In this document: in pieces, positions 42,045 through 52,349 of the stretch
How positions within the stretch are numbered: the first letter of the stretch is position 1
How the letters are laid out: each line of letters opens with the position of its first letter
From: Triatoma infestans
Lineage: Eukaryota; Arthropoda; Insecta; Hemiptera; Reduviidae
Assembly (NCBI GenBank): GCA_011037195.1
Contig: JAAEAF010000183.1
Span: 248,001-312,000, forward strand
Direction: 5' to 3'
DNA: 64,000 nucleotides
Notes under the pieces: generated by a model
The model's input: only the letters and a program-made list of their open reading frames with translations
Told to the model about the DNA's origin: nothing
The model's database searches: none
Translations under genes and position numbers: made by a program

Positions 42045-42480
42045 AAAAGAGTGCACTGAAAATCACTCACACGACTTTAACTTACACTAATTAAATTTAA
42101 TCAAGAAATTCTCTTTAATATTTACTACGTTACAATGTTTAGAGTTTCTCTGGCCATAAAATTGTTGTTAAGAATTTTACTTGTTTAGCTAAGCGAGCCT
42201 TATATGGAAGCTTCTATGTCAAAACCAACAAAGATTATGTAAATTTAAATTAGAGAGCTACAACGGCAGTCCCCCCCCCCCCAATATCCCTCTAATATGT
42301 ATATATATATTTTTTTTTTTTGGAAAAATATTACAATATAAAAATGATATGTTTCGATCTATGCATCAAGCATTCCAAAGTTTAAAGATTTTCTTCAAAT
42401 TTGGAATTCCGAGCAACACTCCGACGATTTGAAAACCATTTTAAATTTATAATGGTATTCAAATCGTCCTGCCTTAAAAT
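42045..42480 (-). repeat. RepA, old diverged copy
   Basis: Starts with a degenerate end (gtgcactgaaaatcactcacacgactttaact). It then shows a 'ctggccataaaatt' block, a C11 run where RepA has a CCCCACCCCTCCCC block, 'ggaaaaatattacaatataaaaatgat' and 'ccaaagtttaaagattttcttc'. Identity is low. Confidence 0.45.
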
Positions 42481-42532
42481 TATAATGACAATGGCCAGAG
42501 GAGTTTTTTTTAAAGAAAAAGATTTCTTTGTT

Positions 42533-42575
42533 GCTCTACATTTCGGGTACCATTTGTGCCCCCTTCTTCAGGAGC
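42533..42575 (-). ncRNA. Hammerhead-variant motif, family P3, minus copy
   Basis: Minus strand: GCTC, CTGAAGA, a G-rich/C-rich stem II with two extra bases, GAAA, TGTA, GAGC. Stem I (GCTC/GAGC) is intact. The base after GAAA is T, which weakens the palindromic stem III seen in the partner copy. Confidence 0.55.
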
Positions 42576-42829
42576 CCTGTAAAAATTTATTGGAGAAAAT
42601 GCATTCGTATAGTATTGTAGTTACAAGAAAATTGCATAGATTAATACCAAAAAAAAAAAAAGAAGACAAATTTAAATTAAAGAAATAATAACAAAAGAAA
42701 TTATAACATAGAAGCGCCCACAGTAAATGAAATAAAATGATATTAATGTGATGGATGTAAGAAATATAAAAATATATTTCTTTTGAAAAAATCAAAATTA
42801 TGAGAAAAATGCGAGCTTGTTAGCAAAAA

Positions 42830-43160
42830 AGGGTAACCCAGGTAGAAGAAGTACAATTACAGGGAGAGTTCATGAACTTTGATAGCATTGTCTACCCTTT
42901 CTTCTCATAGGGGAAGATTTGAACAAACAATTAGAAGAGATTCCTTCAAGAACAGTCTGGGCTAGACATTCAAAAGCAGAACACTTGTTTTTTGCTCGCT
43001 TAGAATCAGTGGCGAAATAGTACCAGTGTTTCTCAATTATTCTTATTACTTCTCTCTCTCTTAATACTTAGAGACATAAGCCCTTTTACTAAACTGCTCG
43101 TGCTACTACAAACATACAACACAACATCACCAATAGCATTTCACAAATAACATTTCATTA
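42830..43160 (+). repeat. Dispersed repeat D, copy 4
   Basis: Shares ggggaagatttgaacaaaca, gagattccttcaagaacagt, aaaagcagaacacttgtt and the 3' block actaaactgctcgtgctac with other D copies. Enclosed by the P3 arms. Confidence 0.6.
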
Positions 43161-43224
43161 ACAATAAGAGAAAATACAAAATAGAAAGTTATCTTTATCT
43201 GTTTTATATTTCCTCTTATTAATA

Positions 43225-43700
43225 TCATTTTATTTGCTCGCAAGGGGTATCTGTTGCATGCAGTTACTTGGGGAGTTGCGATCACACGGGTTACCACAGC
43301 TCAGTACTCCATGCACTTCGTCATAACTGTACATAACACATTTAAACTACATACACTCCACACTTCATAGACAAGGACAAACACAGTACATAAACTAGGG
43401 TCTCCGTCCCTAGTTAATTGGCGTAAGCCAAGGGAGAAGGAAGAGAATGCTTAGTGGTAGCACGCTGGACTAGCAACGCGGAGGTCCCGGGTTTGAATCC
43501 AGCATGCTGCCCTCAGATTTTCTCTTCCTAGGAGCCTCTACAACTCAATGTACGGTGACGTGCAGCGTTGTCTGTAGCTAGACAACACTGTTTAGAGGCC
43601 AGCAGTGCACTGACAAGGCACTGGGAAGGGGGCATAGTTCTTTCAGATTGCAGTGTGTGATAGTCCCCTATAACAATCGATATCTACATCATTTATTTAA
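43225..43700 (+). mobile_element. L-S1 SINE, copy 3
   Basis: Leader from ctcgcaaggggtatctgttg to gtctccgtccctagttaatt, then a tRNA-like head (AGTGGTAGCACGCTGGACTAG; B box GGTTTGAATCC) and S1 body (ctaggagcctctacaactca; ccagcagtgcactgacaagg). It is highly similar to the copy at 23055 across leader and head. Confidence 0.7.
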
Positions 43701-43846
43701 TTTACTGTCACTTCTATGTTATAATTTCTTCTGTTAATATTTCTTTAATTTAAATTTTTTTTTTTATATATTGGTATATAAATCTATGCACTTTTCTTGT
43801 AACTACAATACTATGCAAATGTATGTTCTCCAATAAATTTTACAGA

Positions 43847-43887
43847 GCTCCTGAAGAAGGGCACCAATAGTACCCGAAACGTAGAGC
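43847..43887 (+). ncRNA. Hammerhead-variant ribozyme motif, family P3, plus copy (intact core)
   Basis: GCTC (43847-43850), CTGAAGA (43851-43857), extra A, GGGCAC-CAATA-GTACCC hairpin with one mismatch, GAAA (43876-43879), C, GTA triplet (43881-43883), GAGC. Stem I is 4 bp (GCTC/GAGC). Stem III is the loopless palindrome ACGT. The architecture is the same as in P1 and P2 with different paired bases. Confidence 0.65.
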
Positions 43888-44067
43888 AACAAAGAATTTT
43901 TTTTCTTAAAAAACTCCTTTGGCCGTTGCCGTATAAACACCTCATTATCATTTTGAATTTACTTTAAAATTGTAACTCACATTTTTTAATTGGTCTGGCC
44001 AAAAAGAAAGATATTATACATTAAATATAAATTTATAATAAGTATATAATATATAATTAATATATAA

Positions 44068-44083
44068 GTGGTTTTTAGAAAAT

Positions 44084-44122
<39 letters not shown>

Positions 44123-44940
44123 GAGCAGCATAATTCAAAAAAGCGAAAAATCGTAGAAAGTGATATTCTGTTTAATTATTATCACCAGTGAGATCCGGCA
44201 GTAGGTCATCTATCAAAATTCCTCTAACTTGAAGTATCACTTTACTAAATGTTTTTTTTTTCCATTTTTTTGCTATTTTCTCAAATATGGCTCCGACGTT
44301 TTTTTTTTCAAATTTGATATATCAGCTACACATACAATGATGTATAACTTTTATTTAAAACATTACTCTGGGGAAAATTTAAGAGCACTTTTGGGGGAGA
44401 GGCTGGGGTTACGTTTTTTTTTCTCTAAAGTACTATTTCAGTTTACTACACACAATTCTGTCATATAAATAATATTAATTAGAATTAAATGTGTTGTTCA
44501 GATACCGAGTTTGAAGTAAATCACATAACCGGAAGTGAGTTTTTACTGAAATATATTTTTCAGTTTTCTGATATTTTCTCTAAAATGGCTCCAAAGATTA
44601 TCTTTAAACTAGGTATGTGAACTATACATATAAAGAGCTACAATTTTTATTTGAAACATTTCTCTGGGTAAAGTCATTTATCGAGGCTTTTGTGGGAAGG
44701 GCGCGGTTATCTTTCCCACTAAAGTTCAATCATGGTTGATTAAAACAATTCTATCATCTATGCAAAATTAATTAGAAATAAATAGATTGCCAAAATTCCG
44801 AGTTTCAAGAAAATTACGTAGTAAACCGGAAGTGCGTTTATAGGTTCTGGACCGTTTTTTTTTTTCAGTTTTCGACGAACTCTAATGATTTCCATTAAAT
44901 TTGTATTTTAACTATAAAATTTGTCAATTACAATTTAATA
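44068..44940 (+). repeat. RepA segment nearly identical to 47442-48314
   Basis: Begins abruptly inside RepA at gtggtttttagaaaatggtg, includes a (GT)n tract and the modules, and stops at tttgtcaattacaattt without the terminal repeat. Over about 870 bp it matches the copy 3374 bp downstream with only a handful of differences, mostly in the last 250 bp. The 79-codon ORF at 44229-44468 is repeated exactly at 47603-47842 but has no protein meaning. Confidence 0.75.
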
Positions 44941-44949
44941 TATCAGCGT

Positions 44950-45630
44950 TTAATTAAATTTATAATTTATTTACAATATGTATATTGAAATATAGTGTTT
45001 CATTGAACATTTGTGACTAAATTTGTCAAGTTTCATGCCTTATGGGTGGAAATTGTTAAGGACATTTCTTGCAAGATTAAAAAAAAACTGTGTCTAAGAT
45101 AAACATGTTGGGACAGTTAATGATATTATGTTTATGGCACATATGTATTCTAATAGTAGATAACATTATCAGCCTTACATACTAAACAGGCAATAAATAC
45201 CACATGTAAATCTATAAATTTCAATACAGTTTAATACCAAGTTAATGATGTAATAGTTAATGTATTATTTTTATTTAATAATTATTACTTTGTGATAAAC
45301 TAAAATATTTATTTATCTAAATGGATGAAAACATATAAAAACCATGAATGGTAAGAATTCGCGGCGACTTATGTCGATTTATAACTGTACATATGTTGGA
45401 TATACATATATTGTCGGGTGTAAGTAATAAAAGAAAAACATCTGGTGGGAGAGAAAAATGCTCACCCAACTTTCTCTTTACCCAATTATTACAATTCTAT
45501 TGACAATTGTTTTTTTTTTCTAAACTGCCATTTACACCATTTACTTAAATTTAATATTAGATTTAGATATGGTGGGGAAAAAGGGTAAATTTTAATTATT
45601 GTGGTGGGAGTAATTTTTCCCAAAAGAAAT
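44950..45630. other. Gene-free AT-rich stretch
   Basis: No gene. A diverged RepA end (catctggtgggagagaaaaatgctcacccaactttctc) lies at 45437-45476. Confidence 0.45.
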
Positions 45631-45634
45631 ATTT

Positions 45635-46612
45635 TGTAGGCTGACGACACGACGCTCATTGCTAAAGGATGGGATTTAATAACGGTAACAGAGAGAACAC
45701 AAACAAATATTTCATGTTTGAAAAAGTGGTTGGAGGTAAATCAGCTGATTCTCAATGAGAGTAAAACAAAGAATATGGTTTTCAGTATTCGTAAAGAAGG
45801 AGAACAGAATGATACGATAGTGTTTCTAGGAATTACATTGGACAGTCAACTATCTTGGAAAATCCACATTGACTCTCTTGAATAATAGACTATCTCAGAT
45901 AGTATACTTACTAAGGAAATTACGAGATGAAGTTCCTTTGAAAGTATTGAGGGTGAGCTAATTTTGCGTTATTCCATGCCAGAATTAGCTATGGAATGGA
46001 GCTATGGGGATCTTCATCTGATACTGTTAAAATTTTTAAAGTGCAAAAAAAAGAGAGATTAAAACGATGTTGAAAAAAAAGTTACATGAAAGTGGTAGAC
46101 CACTTTTTCAAAACCTACAAATTATGATTCTGCCTTCTTTGTATATATATATATATATACAAGCTGGCCTTAAGGCAAAAAAGAAATAAAGCTGCAGTGA
46201 CTAAAGGAAATCAGCACCAGTATAACATAAGAAGCAAAGAAAATACTGACTTAGCTGGATAAGCTTAAAGAAAACAGAATGGCTTCCAAATAACGTTTCA
46301 ATAAGAATTTTTAATAAAATCCCAGTGAATATAAGGCAGTTGGAAATAAGAAAATTTGAGATGATTTTGAAAAAGTTTGTAATATTTCCAACTGTTTTTA
46401 TAGTGTAAAAGAATTCACTGATACAAACTGCAACATTAACGGACTTTGAAATAAAGTGAGTAGTTTTGATATTTGTTTGTTTGGTGGTTAGAGTGCAGTG
46501 CTAATTTCAGTTTACATAATACTACAGCCTTTTAAATATTTTATACATTCTTATGAAGTATTGTTGTTATTGACGTGCCTTCAGGTTGAAATAAATAATA
46601 ATAATAATAAAA
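45635..46612 (+). pseudogene. LINE remnant: RT palm to C-terminus with (AAT)n tail
   Basis: Plus-strand translation starts at the catalytic box (ADDTTLIAKGW). It continues through LKKWLEVNQLILNESKTKN, VFLGITLDSQLSWKIHID, then HARISYGMELWGSSSDTVKIF and LQIMILPSLYI. A C-terminal block (IRIFNKIPVNIRQLEIRKFE) follows. Stops and frameshifts are frequent. It ends in (AAT)n at 46590-46611. No RNase H is visible. The pieces are in correct order, so this is one 5'-truncated insertion. Confidence 0.75.
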
Positions 46613-46729
46613 AAAACAATATATTAGCTAACTGAGTAGAGGATTCCATCGTAGATCACGAGATAATTTTGCTATCAAACCCAATAAAAATTTGAAATGT
46701 CAGGAGTTTAGAGTGAAGATTAATATCAA

Positions 46730-47005
46730 GACACTCCAGTGGATCTTAGATTTTCTCTTATTAGGAGAGCTCACTGACGGTGGTCGTGTCGCTTCATAGA
46801 AATTAAAAAACTTCTTCAGAAATCCTTAAAATAAATTTCCCTTAGATTTACTCGCTCTGCTCTGTATACGGTCTCTTCTCTGTCTCTTGTTCGTCTGTCG
46901 GATTCCCGACCTTTCAGTGTCACTGATGGTGAATTGTAATGGTTTAATACTGCTCAGAGCGGAGCAGTGCACTGAGAGCTTCCTACCCCCCACAACACAG
47001 ATAGT
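46730..47005 (+). repeat. Possible S1 SINE fragments
   Basis: gattttctcttattaggagagctcactg at 46749-46776 and gcagtgcactgagagcttcc at 46963-46982 resemble the two ends of the S1 body. The DNA between them does not match, so the element would carry an insertion of about 150 bp. Confidence 0.3.
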
Positions 47006-47329
47006 TTTTGCCTCCTCTTACTCCTTGCTAAAGGTAATATTGTGATCATGCCAGATTTTTAAAAAAATTGCGTCACTCACTCAATATAAATCCAAATTAA
47101 AAGTGTTGCCACAATTCCGAATTTAAAAAATTGGACTGGCAACTGTATTAACAGTTTTTTCAATTTTCTAGGATTTCCTCTAGAAAGTCACTATCGGGTT
47201 TTGATTACGCTCGGTACTCGCTTTTTATTTTTTGATAAAATTGATATTAGAAGGGATATGGGAGAGCTGAAAGATCATGTTTATTGCGGTAAGAGAATGT
47301 CGATTGAGAGTCCAAGATATTTTTTACTT

Positions 47330-47457
47330 TCTCTTACTCCTACTAAGAGAAAGTATTGTAATATTGTAGTATTGTATTAAATTTTCGATATCGAGTTTTC
47401 ACCGGAAATACACGTTTTGAGGTCCCCTGAATCCAAAAAAAGTGGTTTTTAGAAAAT

Positions 47458-47496
<39 letters not shown>

Positions 47497-48370
47497 GAGC
47501 AGCATAATTCAAAAAAGCGAAAAATCGTAGAAAGTGATATTCTGTTTAATTATTATCACCAGTGAGATCCGGCAGTAGGTCATCTATCAAAATTCCTCTA
47601 ACTTGAAGTATCACTTTACTAAATGTTTTTTTTTTCCATTTTTTTGCTATTTTCTCAAATATGGCTCCGACGTTTTTTTTTTCAAATTTGATATATCAGC
47701 TACACATACAATGATGTATAACTTTTATTTAAAACATTACTCTGGGGAAAATTTAAGAGCACTTTTGGGGGAGAGGCTGGGGTTACGTTTTTTTTTCTCT
47801 AAAGTACTATTTCAGTTTACTACACACAATTCTGTCATATAAATAATATTAATTAGAATTAAATGTGTTGTTCAGATACCGAGTTTGAAGTAAATCACAT
47901 AACCGGAAGTGAGTTTTTACTGAAATATATTTTTCAGTTTTCTGATATTTTCTCTAAAATGGCTCCAAAGATTATCTTTAAACTAGGTATGTGAACTATA
48001 CATATAAAGAGCTACAATTTTTATTTGAAACATTTCTATGGGTAAAGTCATTTATCGAGGCTTTTGTGGGAAGGGCCGCGGTTATCTTTCCCACTAAAGT
48101 TCAATCATGGTTGATTAAAACAATTCTACCATCTAAACAGAATTAATTATAAATAAATAGATTGGCAAAAATTCCGAGTTTCATGAAAATTACGTAGTAA
48201 ACCGGAAGTGCGTTTATAGGTTCTGAACAGGTTTTTTTTTTTTTTCAGTTTTCGACGAACTCTAATGATTTCCATTAAATTTGTATTTTAACTATAAAAT
48301 TTGTCAATTACAATTTTGGAAACTGGTATAAGAGAAAGTTGTGTGAGTGTTTCACATCAGATTTTTTTTT
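47330..48370 (+). mobile_element. RepA, near full-length copy A5
   Basis: Left end ttttactttctcttactcctactaagagaaagtattg; then tcgagttttcaccggaaata, cgttttgaggtcccctgaat, and (GT)n at about 47461-47488. Module blocks follow, and the right end is aagagaaagttgtgtgagtgtttcacatcag. It contains all landmarks of the family and is the complete partner of the truncated 44068 copy. Confidence 0.75.
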
Positions 48371-48379
48371 TTATTACAA

Positions 48380-49890
48380 TTGTATCAAATTAATAAATAC
48401 TCAAAAATAGAAGATTTTATTATTTAAATATCTATATAGCCGAGCGAGTAATTGGGTATTTTTACTGTCTTTATTATAAAAACAATTCAATTTTAGTTAG
48501 GTATTATTTTATACAGTTTTAATTTTTTTTTTTTGAATTAATTAATATCAAGAAATATTTACTAATATTTGCGTATTATCAACTGAGACTAGATGGTTTT
48601 TTTGCAATAAATTATTCTTCTAGTCTAAGCTGTCCAAAACTTTAAATATATTACAATTCTCTGAATCTATCAGTTTAAAATATTTTAAACATTATCTAGC
48701 GCATATTTCTTAGGCCAAGTTAACCGCAATATATGCTTTCTGCTCAAGCTGGATTTCCTAAATTATGGACTGAAATCTACTTGCGTACTACTTCGCAAAT
48801 TAATATAGCTCTTATTTACTTTTTACTTGTCGTTGGTGTGTTGCTACTCTATCAAGCATTCCCCCTTCCTGTAGCAAAAAATTCTGGTGGAGAATTTAGG
48901 TATCTTTGATCAGCATAGCTACAAGCATTTCATTTTCTATGGTCCTTTCTAAACATACTAATTTATTCAAGTAACCTCTTTTCATTGTAAAACCAAATGA
49001 TATTGCTTTTTATTGTTAATTTATAGAAAAAAAAAACGAACGCTTTTTATTGTAAAAGAAGAAACTTTTTATTTATTTATGAGGAATCATTAAAGGGATA
49101 ACAATCATTATAAAAGTTTTGTAGATTTGTACTTATAAGGGGTAAAAAAAAAAAAAAAAAAAAAAATGCAAAGAATACAGGCGAACCAGTGTAAAAAAAA
49201 ACTAGTTCAGGGTCACCCAAACATTAATCTTGTGGACTGGAAAAGAAAATAAAAAATTTTGCGACGCAAAAAAATTCCAAGAATTTTGCCTTAATAATGT
49301 CCTTTTTTGAATGAACTTATTTAATCAGAAATAAGAAATACCTATCTAATATTAAATTATTAATGAATCGTTTTACAAATCTTGTCTTTTTTTTTCTTTT
49401 TTTTTTTTTTTTTATTAAATTCTAAAACACTAATAAATTAAAGAAATCCTAATTCATAAAACGTAAATATTTTAATTAAGTAATTAAAATTAAAATCACA
49501 ATATCACCTTAAAGTGGGCGTGCCTTATTTCAGGGATTATAGTTGGTGGTTACAGGAGTTACATGTATAATTATTAATAATAGATTATTGATATAGAAAG
49601 GACGCAGAAGTTTTTTCTTACGAGAAGCGTTAGCATTTCCAAAATTGTTTCTCCTTGGGGATAAGTTGTCTTCTTTCATTAGCTGTGTTTCTTTTCTTTA
49701 TCCAATACCCCTTCTCTTAGGATGTTATATACAAATGCCAGGAATAAATCGCAATTAAATGCCAATTTCTCAATGAATCCCTAAAATAAATTTCTCATTC
49801 GATTTTCTCTCAAGACAGTTAATACAATTTATAAAATGGCCAAATTTTCTTTAAATTTGAATTTTGCTCAACTGTCGTAATCCTAAATAA
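48380..49890. other. Gene-free AT-rich stretch
   Basis: Only homopolymer tracts (A22 near 49146-49166, T-rich near 49387-49413). No repeat family or gene recognised. Confidence 0.5.
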
Positions 49891-49899
49891 AGAAATTGC

Positions 49900-50617
49900 G
49901 GGGTGGGGGAGAGGTTACATTATGATGGGTACTCGGAATAAACTGACACTCGCCTGGGTACCGGGACATGCGGGGTTCCTGGCAATGAGGGGGGCGGATG
50001 CCCTAGCGAGGGAGGGCTCGCAGGATATCTTTATAGGCATCGAACCCTTCTGCGGCTTGTCCAGGAGCCTCATTCAAACTTCTATCAGGAAGTGGATAGA
50101 AGATCAGCGTTTGCGTTGGTGGGAGGGAACACCAGGGCAGCGGCAGGCAAAGCTCTTCATTAAAAGACATTTGCCTAAATTTACCAAAGACCTACTGAGC
50201 CAGACCCGAAGGGATATAAGATTAATTGCGGGTCTACTAACAGGGCATTGTAGGCTGAATAGACAGATACATGCACCACCTACAACTTGCGGATAGTGCG
50301 GTATGCCGATTCTGCAAGGTAGAGAAGGAGACCCCGGCGCACTCACACAGGCGCCGATGTGCCCGGGAGGAGGAGACCCCGGCGCGCATCCTGTGTGAGT
50401 GCGCCGGCCTGGCGAGGATTAGGTTTCGTCAATTGGGGACGGGCAATCCCGAAGCTGAAAGCTTCATGACGGAGCCGCTCTCAGCTTTGCTAAGATTGAT
50501 TAGGAGGGCAAAGCTGGGGGCTGTTCTGTAACTTAAGGGGATCCACAATAGACCTCGACTTGTAGGTCTCAGTGGAATGAGGCTCCCCCCCCCCCCCGCT
50601 TCTATTCTATTCTATTC
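49900..50617 (+). pseudogene. 5'-truncated RNase-H LINE (lineage RH-C)
   Basis: The frame at 49922-50296 has the RNase H end LAWVPGHAGFLAMRGADALA and LLTGHCRLNRQIH. After a frameshift, 50271-50531 carries the zinc knuckle (CRFCKVEKETPAH... and CECAGLARIRFRQLG). The knuckle contains a direct duplication: gaggagaccccggcgc / gaaggagaccccggcgc occur about 45 bp apart. The 3' end is a (TTCTA)n tail at about 50598-50617. An imperfect tacat(g)tatgat repeat at both ends may be its target duplication. Confidence 0.8.
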
Positions 50618-50879
50618 TACATGTATGATCTGGTTTAAAGAGATATTTCTATATAATAGCCAAACTGCCAGACATCATTAGTTGAATTTGTAAGACAGAA
50701 GAAGAAATAACAATCTACCTTATAGTTTGATTGGTGAGAAAATTAGGTTCAGGATCTTTGATTGAAACAGGATGTCTTTGGAACAGCCCACAGACCACAC
50801 ATCATCAAAGACTGCTTCCCTCATTGTCCGATTTATTCAGACTGCTACGAATCTTAGTTGGTTTAGGTAGGAACGGATC

Positions 50880-51085
50880 TCTGGATTTTCTTCTAGATCT
50901 GGCATGAAGAGACGGATCCAAACAGAGAGAGAGAGAGAGAGAGAGAGACAGTCTCACTCACTAGTTTAGGCCAGACTAGAGTGGGAGAAACTGTTTAAAT
51001 ACAGCTGTGTCAGCCATATATGAGGGAGTCTACCAACAGTCTTGCAGCACATTTCATACTGCAGTCATGTTGTTATCCATGAACC
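50880..51085 (+). repeat. Dispersed repeat F, copy 2, with (GA)n
   Basis: agacggatccaaacagagag leads into (GA)n at about 50922-50948, then ggccagactagagtgggaga and catactgcagtcat. The ordered blocks match 1266-1450. Confidence 0.45.
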
Positions 51086-51089
51086 ATTA

Positions 51090-51552
51090 CAGTATGTAGT
51101 TCTTAGTGAAGCACAGAAGGAATATAATATGCACAGATTCGAAAAGTGCTCTACAATCAGTCACTCAGCCGGATAGCCACAACAATTTAGTACAGGCTGT
51201 GCATACTCTTCTCCATACTTGCAGCTTGAAAAATAAAGTAGTAGCGTTCCTGTGGGTCCCTGGACATGCAGGAATAAATTCTAACGAAGTCGCGGACAAA
51301 GCAGTACGACGAAGGAAGCAGTACTACTGCAAAATAAGCAAGAACTCATTCAGTCGTCTGATTGGAGAAATCACCTGAAGAAAGAGCTAATTGCCCTATG
51401 GAAGAGAGAATGGGAATTCATGCACCTGCAAATAAACTGAGAAATATTAAGAATTCCCCAAGGAAATGGATGACGTAATATCGAGGTGTTCGACGAGAAG
51501 AAGTTGTATTGGCAAGATTGCGCTTAGGCCATACTCTGCTAACACACAGATT
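51090..51552 (+). pseudogene. RNase-H LINE fragment (lineage RH-E)
   Basis: The frame 51106-51378 has ICTDSKSALQSV (RNase H Asp) and VVAFLWVPGHAGINSNEVAD (His and final Asp). Beyond a frameshift come WKREWEF and then LARLRLGHTLLTHRFL in another frame, the segment that precedes the zinc knuckle in such LINEs. The knuckle itself is cut off by the P2 repeat at 51553. Its sequence is distinct from RH-A to RH-D. Confidence 0.75.
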
Positions 51553-51629
51553 TCTTGTTGTGGTGGTTGGTTCCGCAGAGCTGGAAAGCAACAGAGACAT
51601 TTTCCGTGGTACCTGCTTCATTTTGTGGT

Positions 51630-51667
51630 CTTCGACCGGTTTCAGGCGTTCGCCCATCTTCAGGATG
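51630..51667 (-). ncRNA. Hammerhead-variant motif, family P2
   Basis: Minus strand: CATC, CTGAAGA, extra T, GGGCGAACGCCT hairpin (one G-T pair), GAAA, CCG, GTC, GAAG. Core and palindromic stem III (ACCGGT) are intact. Stem I has one mismatch (CATC against GAAG). Confidence 0.6.
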
Positions 51668-51722
51668 CGTTTTTCAGACAGTGTGACAACACAGACTTGC
51701 ACAGAGCAAATTCAGTTTTACA

Positions 51723-51760
51723 ACCACTGAAGATGGGCGAACGCCCGAAACCGGTCGATG
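51723..51760 (+). ncRNA. Hammerhead-variant motif, family P2, inverted partner
   Basis: CTGAAGA at 51727-51733, extra T, GGGCG-AA-CGCCC, GAAA, CCG, GTC, GATG. Core, stem II and the stem III palindrome are intact. The stem I 5' strand is CCA(C) rather than CATC, weakening stem I. Confidence 0.6.
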
Positions 51761-51772
51761 ACCACAAACAGT

Positions 51773-52020
51773 TTATAGAATAGGTTTTTGAGTTGTTTTT
51801 TTGAATTATCTCAAAAATCGACTATAACGATTTTATTTAAACTTGGTATGCTAACTTCACAGATAAAAAACGTATTACTTTTATTTGAAACATTTTTCTA
51901 AAAAGAAAATTATTTTTTTGTTGGTTAATTGTGCGGAATTCGTGGTTAATTTCTAATTTTCAATATAGTTGGTTGTGTTTTTAAAGCGCTCAATTGGCTC
52001 ATATAATATAATCTCATCCC
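51773..52020 (+). repeat. RepA fragment
   Basis: Begins at aatctaaaaaagttttttga-like module sequence (aataggtttttgagttg), then 'attatctcaaaaatcgactataacgatttt' and 'acttggtatgctaacttcaca'. One diverged RepA module, cut on the left by the P2 repeat. Confidence 0.5.
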
Positions 52021-52129
52021 ATCTCTAGCTGCCAAGACTAGTAAGTAGTTAATTTTTAATTTAATTATCTGTGGGGACGGACCAAGTCCTATGCTATCCA
52101 AAGTCCTTCTGGGCCTATATAGCTACCCC

Positions 52130-52265
52130 AAAGTTCTGAGCCTTCCCTGTGCACTGCCGGCCTCCAGAGAGTGTTCTCTCATTACATACAATACTGTCCA
52201 TCACCCCGGACAGTGAGCTGTAAGAGGCTCCTAGGAAGAAAGAAAATCTGAGGGCAGCAGGTGGT
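52130..52265 (-). mobile_element. S1 SINE body, truncated
   Basis: Minus strand: ctcactgtccggggtgatgg, gccggcagtgcacagggaag and ctaggagcctcttacagc. The tRNA-like head is lost beyond agcagg at 52260. Confidence 0.65.
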
Positions 52266-52349
52266 TCGACTTATCCCCCCCCCCCACCTTCTTTATATTT
52301 ATGTTGGGAAAATGAGGAAATTTGAAGTATAAAGAAAATTTGTTTTTTT

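Larger units (their letters stand above)
42480..43935. mobile_element. P3 composite: inverted arms with hammerhead motifs around repeat D and L-S1
   Basis: Arms of about 250 bp (42480-42735 and 43690-43935) are reverse complements: ggccagaggagttttttt against aaaaaactcctttggcc; ttgctctaca against gtagagcaa; attgtagttacaag against cttgtaactacaat. A hammerhead-like core lies in each. Between them are one repeat D copy (42830-43160) and one L-S1 SINE (43225-43700). No transposase or reverse transcriptase is present. Confidence 0.6.
51553..51772. mobile_element. Penelope-type repeat P2, inverted pair
   Basis: Left arm gtggttggttccgcagagct, acattttccgtgg and a minus-strand hammerhead-like core. 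The spacer is gtgtgacaacacagacttgc. The right arm has a plus-strand core. It lies between the RH-E LINE fragment and a RepA fragment. The right arm is shorter than the left. Confidence 0.7.

Noticed and set aside
44229..44468. A 79-codon ORF repeated exactly at 47603-47842 (possible conserved small protein)
   Set aside because: Both lie in the duplicated RepA segment and consist of T-run-driven Phe-rich sequence. Identity reflects DNA duplication, not protein selection.
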